A DNA stretch of 64,000 nucleotides. Source: Naasia sp. SYSU D00948. GTDB taxonomy: Bacteria > Actinomycetota > Actinomycetes > Actinomycetales > Microbacteriaceae. The notes beneath the pieces are model-generated. The model was not told the DNA's origin, did no database searches, and saw nothing but the letters and a program-made list of their open reading frames with translations. The stretch's first letter is position 1. Every line of letters starts with the position of its first letter. The stretch spans positions 496,001 through 560,000 of the forward strand of contig NZ_JAFMTA010000001.1 in NCBI RefSeq assembly GCF_017916515.1, given 5' to 3'. Position numbers and translations under genes: made by a program. Positions 55,487 through 64,000 of the stretch are shown here, one piece after another.

Positions 55487-56405
55487 AGCGGATCCTCGGG
55501 TCGAGCACGGCGTAGATGAGGTCGATCAGGATGTTGACGATCAGGTACAGCAGCACCATCACGGTGACGAAGGAGACGACCGTCGGTCGCTCTCCGCGGA
55601 TGATCGCCTGGTAGAGGGTGTTCCCGACGCCCGGGACGTTGAAGATGCCCTCGGTGACCGTGGCGCCGACGATCAGCAGGCCGAAGTCGGCGCCGAGCTG
55701 GGTCGTGACCGGGATCAGCGAGTTGCGGAGGATGTGCACCGGCACGACCCGGCGGCGCCCCAGCCCCTTGCTGTAGGCCGTGCGCACGAAGTCCGCCGTG
55801 GAGGTCTCGATGACCGAGGCGCGCGTCAGGCGGATCGCCGTCGCGACCACGAAGAGGGCCAGCACGATGGCCGGGAGGATCAGCTTCGGTATGGAGGCGT
55901 CGGCCCCCACGGTGGGACTGAACCAGCCGAGCTGCACCGCGAAGAAGAACTGGGCGATGAAGCAGAGCACGAAGATCGGGAGCGAGATGAGCAGCAGGCT
56001 CACGACGAGCGCACTCGCGTCGAAGATCCCGCCCTTGCGCAGGCCGCTGATGAGGCCGACCGAGAGGGCGATGACCATCTCGATGGTGATCGCCAGGAAG
56101 GCGAGGCGGAGCGTGACGGGGAACGTGCGGGCGAGGATGTCGTTCACCGACTGACCCGAGAACGAGATCCCGAAGTTGCCCGTGACCACGTTCCCCAGGT
56201 AGTTCAGGTACTGGATGATGAACGGCTGGTCGAGCAGGTACTGCTGCTCGAGGCGCTCGAGAAGAGCGGGCGGCGGGGTCCGATCGCCGAAGAGGGTCAG
56301 CAGCGGGTTCCCCGGCATGGCGAAGACCATGAAGTAGATGAGGAACGTCGTGCCGATGAGCACGGGAATCGCCTGCAGGAGGCGCCGGACGATGTAGTAC
56401 GCCAA
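55476..56405 (-). CDS. Oligopeptide ABC importer permease (OppB/DppB type)
   Basis: This 309-residue permease starts with the OppB hallmark YYIVRRLLQAIPVLIGTTFLIYF, followed by an extracytoplasmic loop and five more helices. The ATPase-coupling loop is KGLGRRRVVPVHILRNSLIPV, and GATVTEGIFNVPGVGNTLYQAI follows. It transports peptides or similar solutes delivered by the lipoprotein encoded 119 bp upstream. A 14-bp hairpin lies in that gap. Confidence 0.95.
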   Translation of the reverse strand: MAYYIVRRLLQAIPVLIGTTFLIYFMVFAMPGNPLLTLFGDRTPPPALLERLEQQYLLDQPFIIQYLNYLGNVVTGNFGISFSGQSVNDILARTFPVTLRLAFLAITIEMVIALSVGLISGLRKGGIFDASALVVSLLLISLPIFVLCFIAQFFFAVQLGWFSPTVGADASIPKLILPAIVLALFVVATAIRLTRASVIETSTADFVRTAYSKGLGRRRVVPVHILRNSLIPVTTQLGADFGLLIVGATVTEGIFNVPGVGNTLYQAIIRGERPTVVSFVTVMVLLYLIVNILIDLIYAVLDPRIRYVK

Positions 56406-56470
56406 CGTTCAGCCCTGGTTTCCGCTGAGCATGAGTAGAAGTTACCTCCGGTGTACCGGCCGATCAGAAC

Positions 56471-56502
56471 GGTGGGGCGGCAGCTTGCGCTGCCGCCCCA
56501 CC
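56471..56502 (-). terminator. Internal hairpin between binding-protein and permease genes
   Basis: A perfect 14-bp stem (GGTGGGGCGGCAGC, 56471-56484, with 56489-56502) and a TTGC loop lie 22 bp past the binding-protein stop. It likely stabilises or partly terminates that mRNA, so that more binding protein than permease is made (inference). Confidence 0.72.
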
Positions 56503-56524
56503 TGGAGAGCGATTCGGCTCGCTG

Positions 56525-58171
56525 TTACGCGGTCTTGGTGATCGCGTGGTACAGCGGGACGGAGTGCCAGTCGAACTCGACGTTGTCCACGGCCTCGCTG
56601 TAGCCGCCGGTCACGTTCGAGTACCACAGCGGGATCGCCGGGAGGTCCTGGAGGAGGATCTCCTGGGCCTGCTGGTAGAGGCGGTTCGCCTCGTCCCGGT
56701 CGGTCGTCGTGGCGCCCTCGGCGAGGAGCCGGTCGACCTCGGGGTTCGAGTACGCACCGTCGTTCGAGCTGGCGTTGGTCGCGTAGAGCGGTCCGAGGAA
56801 GTTGAACAGACCCGGGTAGTCGGCCTGCCAGCCGGTGCGGAACGCCGTCTCGATCGTCTTGGTCGTGATCAGCTCGCGGGACTCTGCGAACGTCGGGATC
56901 GGGTTGCCCGATGCCTGGATGCCGAGGGTGTTCGCGATGCTGTTGGTCACAGCGTCGACCCAGCCCTGGTGGCCGCCGTCCGCGTTGTACGTGATCTGGA
57001 ACGAGCCGGTGAACGGGGCGATGGCGTCAGCCTCGGCCCAGAGGCGCTGAGCCTCCTCCGGGTTGTACTCCAGGACCTCGGATCCCTCGAGCTCGTCGGT
57101 CCAGCCGTCGATCGTCGGGGAGGTGAAGTCGCTCGCCGGGGTGCGGGTGCCCTCGAAGATCACGTCCGTGATCTCCTCGCGGTTGATGGCCATCGACAGC
57201 GCCTGGCGGCGGAGCTGGCCCTCCTCGCCCACCCAGTGCTGGAAGGCGGCGGGGTTGGCGAACTGCGTGGGGTCGCTCGGGATCGTGAACGACTGGAAGA
57301 TCGCGGCCGGCTGGTTGACGGCGCGGTCGCCGAGGTCCGACTCGAAGGTCGCGAAGTTCGCGTCCGGGATGGAGTCGAGCACGTCGAGGTTGCCCGCGAG
57401 CAGGTCGGCGTAGGCGGCGTCCTGCGTCGCGTAGAAGACGATGCGGAGACCGTCGTTCTGCGGCGCGCGGGGGCCGTCGTAGTCCGGGTTCACCGCGAGG
57501 TCGATCTGCACGTCGTGCTGCCACGCGCCCTCGCCGTCGAGCATGTAGGGGCCGTTGCCGATCGGGTTCTCACCGAACGCGTCGATGTCCTCGAACGCGG
57601 CGTCGGGCAGCGGGTAGAACGCGGAGTAGCCGAGGCGCAGCGGGAAGTCCGAGCGCGCCTCCTTCAGCGTCACCGTGAACTCGTACTCGTCGGTGACTTC
57701 GAGGCCCGTGAGCGGGCTGTCCACGTCGTAGGAGAAGCCCTCGATGTCCTCGAAGAAGTAGGAGTTGAGCTGCTCGTTCGACAGGAGCGCGCCGTACTGC
57801 CACGCGTTGACGAAGGACTCGGCGTCCACCGGCTCGCCGTTGGTGAACTCGTGGCCCTCCTCCACCGTGATGGTGAAGGTCTTGTTGTCCTCGGTCTCGA
57901 TGGACTCGGCCATGTCGTTCTCGGGGCTGCCGTCGGCACCGTAGGTCACGAGGCCCGCGAAGATCGCGTCGAGGATCTTGCCGCCACCGGTCTCGTTGGT
58001 GTTGGTCGGGATCAGCGGGTTCTGGGGCTCCGAGCCGTTGGCGGTGATGATCGCCTCGCCGCCGCCGGACTGCTCGCCGCCGTCATCGCCTCCGGTGGCA
58101 CAGCCGGCGAGCACGAGAGCGCTGGCCGACGCCAGTGCAATCGTTCCCACGCCGAAACGCCTGAATTTCAC
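56525..58171 (-). CDS. Oligopeptide ABC importer substrate-binding lipoprotein (SBP family 5)
   Basis: This 548-residue extracytoplasmic binding protein has lipobox LAGC (lipidated Cys24) after a basic start MKFRRFG and a hydrophobic stretch. The mature protein is strongly acidic and Asp/Glu/Asn-rich, with family 5 features (NPLIPTNTNETGGGKILDAIFAGLV, FTITVEEGHEFTNGEPVDAESFVNAW). The GTG at 58171 has AGGAGG 4 nt away. It is the first gene of the importer operon. Bound solute is probably a short peptide; family 5 members can also bind nickel, haem or sugars. Confidence 0.94.
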   Translation of the reverse strand: MKFRRFGVGTIALASASALVLAGCATGGDDGGEQSGGGEAIITANGSEPQNPLIPTNTNETGGGKILDAIFAGLVTYGADGSPENDMAESIETEDNKTFTITVEEGHEFTNGEPVDAESFVNAWQYGALLSNEQLNSYFFEDIEGFSYDVDSPLTGLEVTDEYEFTVTLKEARSDFPLRLGYSAFYPLPDAAFEDIDAFGENPIGNGPYMLDGEGAWQHDVQIDLAVNPDYDGPRAPQNDGLRIVFYATQDAAYADLLAGNLDVLDSIPDANFATFESDLGDRAVNQPAAIFQSFTIPSDPTQFANPAAFQHWVGEEGQLRRQALSMAINREEITDVIFEGTRTPASDFTSPTIDGWTDELEGSEVLEYNPEEAQRLWAEADAIAPFTGSFQITYNADGGHQGWVDAVTNSIANTLGIQASGNPIPTFAESRELITTKTIETAFRTGWQADYPGLFNFLGPLYATNASSNDGAYSNPEVDRLLAEGATTTDRDEANRLYQQAQEILLQDLPAIPLWYSNVTGGYSEAVDNVEFDWHSVPLYHAITKTA

Positions 58172-58238
58172 TTGTCCTCCTGGGAATGTGCAGGTTTGCG
58201 GCGCAGATCGGCACGGCCTCGCTGCGGCGCGGTTATCA

Positions 58239-58256
58239 GTACCCTAGGTGGGGTAC
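58239..58256. promoter_or_regulatory. Inverted repeat GTACCC-N6-GGGTAC over the importer promoter
   Basis: A perfect 6-bp inverted repeat with a 6-bp spacer overlaps the -10 of the substrate-binding-protein promoter, where a repressor would block initiation. Confidence 0.5.
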
Positions 58257-58269
58257 AGAAGCCGCCCAA
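58241..58269 (-). promoter_or_regulatory. Promoter of the oligopeptide importer operon
   Basis: The minus-strand -35 TTGGGC (58264-58269), a 17-bp spacer and the -10 TAGGGT (58241-58246) would give a leader of about 60 nt before the GTG at 58171. Confidence 0.55.
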
Positions 58270-58352
58270 ACCGCCAGGCCATATCGTTACCTCTCAGATA
58301 CGAAAACTGTGGATTCTTGCAACGGGCGCACGGAAGTTGCCGAAGGGGATGT

Positions 58353-58718
58353 GTGGAACCCGACACCGTGCTGATCTTCGACGGCGACTGCAGCTTCTGC
58401 TCGTCCTGCGTGGACTGGCTCGAGGCGAACCTGCCGGCGATGCCCGAAGCGGTGCCGTTCCAGTGGGCCGACCTCGACCGCTTCGGCCTCTCCCGGGCGG
58501 AGGCCGAGTCGCAGGTGTGGCTCATCACGCCTGAGCGGCAGTACGGCGGAGCTTCCGCCGTGACGGCCGTCCTGCGCCGTCAGCCGGAGCCCATGTACCG
58601 CTTCCTCGGCTGGATCCTCGGGGCCCCGCCTCTCTCCTGGGTGGCGGACGGGGCGTACTGGGTCGTATCCCGGCTGCGGCATGTGCTGCCCGGCGGCACC
58701 CCCACCTGCCGCAGGTGA
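58353..58718 (+). CDS. DCC-family thiol-disulfide oxidoreductase-like protein (DUF393)
   Basis: This 121-residue DUF393 protein carries the family signature DGDCSFCSSC in LIFDGDCSFCSSCVDW, which combines DxDC and CxxC-like cysteines. WLITPERQYGGASAVTAVLRR is also typical. A thioredoxin-like redox role is assumed for the family but not proven. The GTG at 58353 follows GAAGGGGAT. It overlaps the CPBP gene by 4 nt (GTGA), so the two are translationally coupled. It is divergent from the peptide-importer operon. Confidence 0.91.
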   Translation: MEPDTVLIFDGDCSFCSSCVDWLEANLPAMPEAVPFQWADLDRFGLSRAEAESQVWLITPERQYGGASAVTAVLRRQPEPMYRFLGWILGAPPLSWVADGAYWVVSRLRHVLPGGTPTCRR

Positions 58719-59491
58719 CGGCCGAGTCCCTTCCCGCGACGGGCAAGCGGCGCCTGCGGATCGAGATCGTCCTCGTCCTCGGGCTCTCGCTCGGCGCATC
58801 CGCGGTCTACTCGATCGTCGCGCTCGCCAACCGGCTCAGTCAGCCTGTGCCGATCTCCGAGCAGACGGCGACCCTCAATCCGACGCTCAGCGAGCGGCCC
58901 GTCTTCGACCTCGTCTACCAGCTGCTCGGGATCGGGTTCGATCTCGTGCCCGTCGCTCTCGCGCTGTATCTCCTCTGGCAGCCCGGGCTCTCGGCCTTCA
59001 CCCGCATCGGGTTCGACGCGACGCGGCCCCTGCGGGACGCGGGCTCCGGGCTCCTCCTGGCCGCCGCGATCGGGCTGCCCGGCCTCGCGCTCTACGCCGG
59101 AGGCCGCCTCCTCGGCATCACCCCCTCCATCGCGACCTCGGGGCTGTCCGACTACTGGTGGACGATCCCCGTGCTCGTGCTCTCCGCGCTGCGCGCCGCG
59201 CTGACCGAGGAGCTCATCGTGGTGGGGTACCTCTTCACCCGCCTCCGCGAGCTCGGCGTCGGCCCCTGGGCGACCATCCTCAGCAGCGCGATCCTCCGCG
59301 GGAGCTACCACCTGTACCAGGGAGTGGGATCGTTCGCCGGGAACGTTGCCATGGGGATCGTCTTCGGCTGGGTCTACTCGCGCTGGGGCCGCACGACGCC
59401 GCTCGTCGTCGCGCACTTCGTGCTCGACGTGCTGAGCTTCGTCGGCTACCCGCTCGCGCTGGCCTGGTTCCCGGGGCTCTTCAACACCTGA
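58715..59491 (+). CDS. CPBP (CAAX/type II) family intramembrane protease-like protein
   Basis: This 258-residue membrane protein has about seven helices and a CPBP/Abi domain. Conserved positions are EELIVVGYLFTRL (the Glu-Glu pair; the Arg usually found four residues on is missing), ILRGSYHLYQG (His) and HFVLDVLSF (His-Asp). It is probably a membrane protease or an inactive homologue. It is coupled to the DCC gene by a 4-nt overlap and ends 16 bp from the convergent gcvP stop. The substrate is unknown. Confidence 0.88.
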   Translation: MTAESLPATGKRRLRIEIVLVLGLSLGASAVYSIVALANRLSQPVPISEQTATLNPTLSERPVFDLVYQLLGIGFDLVPVALALYLLWQPGLSAFTRIGFDATRPLRDAGSGLLLAAAIGLPGLALYAGGRLLGITPSIATSGLSDYWWTIPVLVLSALRAALTEELIVVGYLFTRLRELGVGPWATILSSAILRGSYHLYQGVGSFAGNVAMGIVFGWVYSRWGRTTPLVVAHFVLDVLSFVGYPLALAWFPGLFNT

Positions 59492-59507
59492 TCCGGCGTG
59501 TGTCGGG

Positions 59508-62440
<2,933 letters not shown>

Positions 62441-62444
<4 letters not shown>

Positions 62445-62812
62445 GCGCGGGTCAGCTCCTGGTACTCGGCGGCACCGAGCAGCTCCGGCAGCTCGGTGTA
62501 CTGGATCTTCAGCAGCCAGCCCTCCCCGAAGGCGTCCGCGTTCACGGTCTCCGGGGAATCGGCGAGCGCCTCGTTCACCGCGGTCACGGTGCCGCTCATC
62601 GGCGCGAACAGCTCACCGACGGACTTCGTCGACTCGATCTCGCCGATCACGGTGCCCGCCTCCACGGTGTCGCCGACCTCGGGGAGGCTGACGTACACGA
62701 CGTCGCCGAGCCGGTCCGCCGCGTACGCGGTGATGCCGATGGTGGCCACGCCGTCGCGGGCGTCCACCCACTCGTGCTCGCTCGTGTAGCGGAGGTCCTC
62801 GATGCTGGTCAT
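62441..62812 (-). CDS. gcvH: Glycine cleavage system H protein
   Basis: This 123-residue lipoyl carrier protein has the lipoylated Lys in [16 protein letters not shown] (K63) and the standard start RYTSEHEWV. It shuttles the aminomethyl group between GcvP and GcvT. It overlaps both neighbours by 4 nt (ATGA on each side), so all three proteins should be made in fixed ratio. A much longer open frame upstream is only the antisense-like frame across gcvT. Confidence 0.97.
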
Positions 62813-63999
62813 GCTGCTGCTCCTCGCTGCCGGTCGCGGCGGTAGAAGGGAAGGGAGGTGATCGTGGCGGGAAGGCGCGTGCCCCGCACGTCGACCGACA
62901 CGACGGTGCCCGGTGCCGCCAGGTCCTCGTCGACGTAGGCGAGCGCGATCGGGTGACCGAGCGTCGGCGAGAGGAGCCCGCTCGTGACGACGCCGATGCG
63001 GTCGCGATCCTCCTGGCCGTTGTAGATCGCGTAGCCCGCGCGGGGCGCCCGCTTCCCCTCGGCGGCGAGCCCGACGAGGACGCGGCCGGCGAACTCCGAT
63101 GCGGGGTCGGCGGGGCGCCCGCTCTCCAGCGCGGCCCTGCCCACGAAGTCGCCCTTGCCGTCGAGGGACACCGCGCGTCCGAGCCCCGCCTGGGCGGGCA
63201 GGATGCTCAGGCCGAGCTCGTGTCCGTAGAGCGGCATGCCGGCCTCGAGGCGAAGGCTGTCGCGCGCCGCGAGTCCTGCGGGGACGAGGCCCGCGCCCGC
63301 GCCGATCTCGAGCAGCGAGGTCCACAGGGCGCGGAGGCTCTCCGGCGCTGTGTACAGCTCGAAGCCGTCCTCGCCGGTGTAGCCGGTGCGGGCGATGAGG
63401 ATCCGCCGACCCTCGAACTCCCCGCGGATGCAGCGGTAGTAGCGGAGCGCGGCGAGAGCATCCGGAGTGGTGGAGCCGTCCTCGATGTCCGCCCGCAGGT
63501 CCAGGCCGTCGAGGTTCTGCAGGATCTCCAGGGCCCGCGGGCCCTGCAGCGCGAGCAGCCCGATGTCGTCGCTCTCGTCCTCGACGACCGCGTCGAAGCC
63601 CTCGACGCGCTCGCGCAGCCGCGCGGCGACCGTGCCGCGATTGGACGCGTTCGCGACGACCAGGTAGCGGTCGACGCCGGTGCGGTACACGACGAGGTCG
63701 TCGAGGATGCCGCCGTTCTCGGCGAGCAGCAGCGTGTACTTCGCCTGCCGCTCCTGCAGGGCGGACATCGGGCCGGCGAGCGCGTAGTCGAGCGCGGCGG
63801 CGGCGTCCGGTCCGACCACCAGGATCTCGCCCATGTGGGAGAGGTCGAAGAGGCCCGCCGCTCGACGCACGGCGGTGTGCTCGGCGAGGTCGCCGCTGTA
63901 GCGGACGGGCATCTGCCAGCCGGCGAAGTCGGTGAACGCCGCACCGGCCGCGACGTGCGTATCGTGCAGCGGCGAGCGGCGGACTGTCGCATCGGGCGG
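62809..63999 (-). CDS. gcvT: Aminomethyltransferase, T-protein (5' partial)
   Basis: This is the folate-dependent T-protein, which transfers the methylene group to tetrahydrofolate and releases ammonia. The frame is open to the right window edge and reads [21 protein letters not shown], the usual N-terminal region, with about ten more residues before it. No start codon is in frame inside the window, so the true start is just outside; the ATG at 63912 is internal. Other motifs: [38 protein letters not shown] and [13 protein letters not shown]. It heads the gcvT-gcvH-gcvP operon. A glycine riboswitch, if any, would lie beyond the window. Confidence 0.96.
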   Translation of the reverse strand, partial: PPDATVRRSPLHDTHVAAGAAFTDFAGWQMPVRYSGDLAEHTAVRRAAGLFDLSHMGEILVVGPDAAAALDYALAGPMSALQERQAKYTLLLAENGGILDDLVVYRTGVDRYLVVANASNRGTVAARLRERVEGFDAVVEDESDDIGLLALQGPRALEILQNLDGLDLRADIEDGSTTPDALAALRYYRCIRGEFEGRRILIARTGYTGEDGFELYTAPESLRALWTSLLEIGAGAGLVPAGLAARDSLRLEAGMPLYGHELGLSILPAQAGLGRAVSLDGKGDFVGRAALESGRPADPASEFAGRVLVGLAAEGKRAPRAGYAIYNGQEDRDRIGVVTSGLLSPTLGHPIALAYVDEDLAAPGTVVSVDVRGTRLPATITSLPFYRRDRQRGAAA

Positions 64000-64000
64000 G

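Noticed and set aside
62809-63912. gcvT starting at the ATG at 63912
   Set aside because: The conserved T-protein N-terminus ([18 protein letters not shown]) lies upstream in the same frame, so that ATG is internal.

Overview
The window is GC-rich chromosomal DNA from an actinobacterium, most likely a member of Microbacteriaceae (inference). Supporting signs are the actinobacterial families DUF3107, DUF3117, DUF2342, UPF0182 and AdnAB, the actinobacterial DapD type, frequent GTG starts, many 4-nt ATGA/GTGA gene overlaps, and many start codons placed only 5-7 nt after a TANNNT -10 box. I find 53 protein genes, cut at both ends of the window (the first gene lacks its 5' end and gcvT lacks its start), plus one initiator tRNA. 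I see no phage, transposase, CRISPR array or rRNA. No stretch over 300 bases lacks a gene.

Layout. 0-5.5 kb: two unusual flavin disulfide-oxidoreductase relatives, tRNA-fMet, and a two-gene aldo/keto reductase operon behind a textbook promoter. 5.7-27.2 kb: a conserved actinobacterial block for genome maintenance and proteolysis (UPF0182 membrane protein, Lon-like PDZ protease, DUF2342, an E1/ThiF-like protein, DUF2252, a UvrD helicase, NudC, a degenerate phosphotransferase, AdnAB, DUF3107, a ferritin-like protein and a DEAD-box helicase). From memory, its order parallels M. tuberculosis Rv3193c-Rv3211, with some positions filled by different genes. 27-33.4 kb: accessory metabolism (GH2 glycosidase, PHP phosphoesterase, LLM flavin oxidoreductase, EEP hydrolase, aminopeptidase P). 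33.5-48.5 kb: a second conserved block (general stress protein, MgtE-N/CBS protein, DUF1003, Mrp, TatB, O-methyltransferase, DUF3117, Gpi18-like membrane protein, divergent dapE and dapD, citrate synthase, 7Fe ferredoxin, TypA). 48.7-52.6 kb: a fructose operon (DeoR regulator, 1-phosphofructokinase, PTS EIIABC) with two perfect operator half-sites. 52.7-58.2 kb: a complete oligopeptide ABC importer. 58.3-59.5 kb: DCC-family and CPBP proteins. 59.5-64 kb: the glycine cleavage operon gcvT-gcvH-gcvP with overlapping genes.

No obvious new enzyme system stands out. The most unusual signal lies between genes. Most gene 3' ends, especially convergent ones, carry nested two- or three-tier palindromes built from short motifs that first repeat directly and then in inverted order. 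At least three sequence families recur in the window: CAGCAGGC/AACAGGCA with 3 copies, each 17-18 nt from a stop codon; GATCAGGA with 2 copies; and GGGCCGG with 2 copies. Others are single examples with the same architecture. Several proteins also lack hallmark residues: a phosphotransferase without its catalytic Asp residues, a cysteine-free NudC, a thioredoxin-reductase-like protein without CxxC, and a lipoamide-dehydrogenase-like protein without its His-Glu pair.
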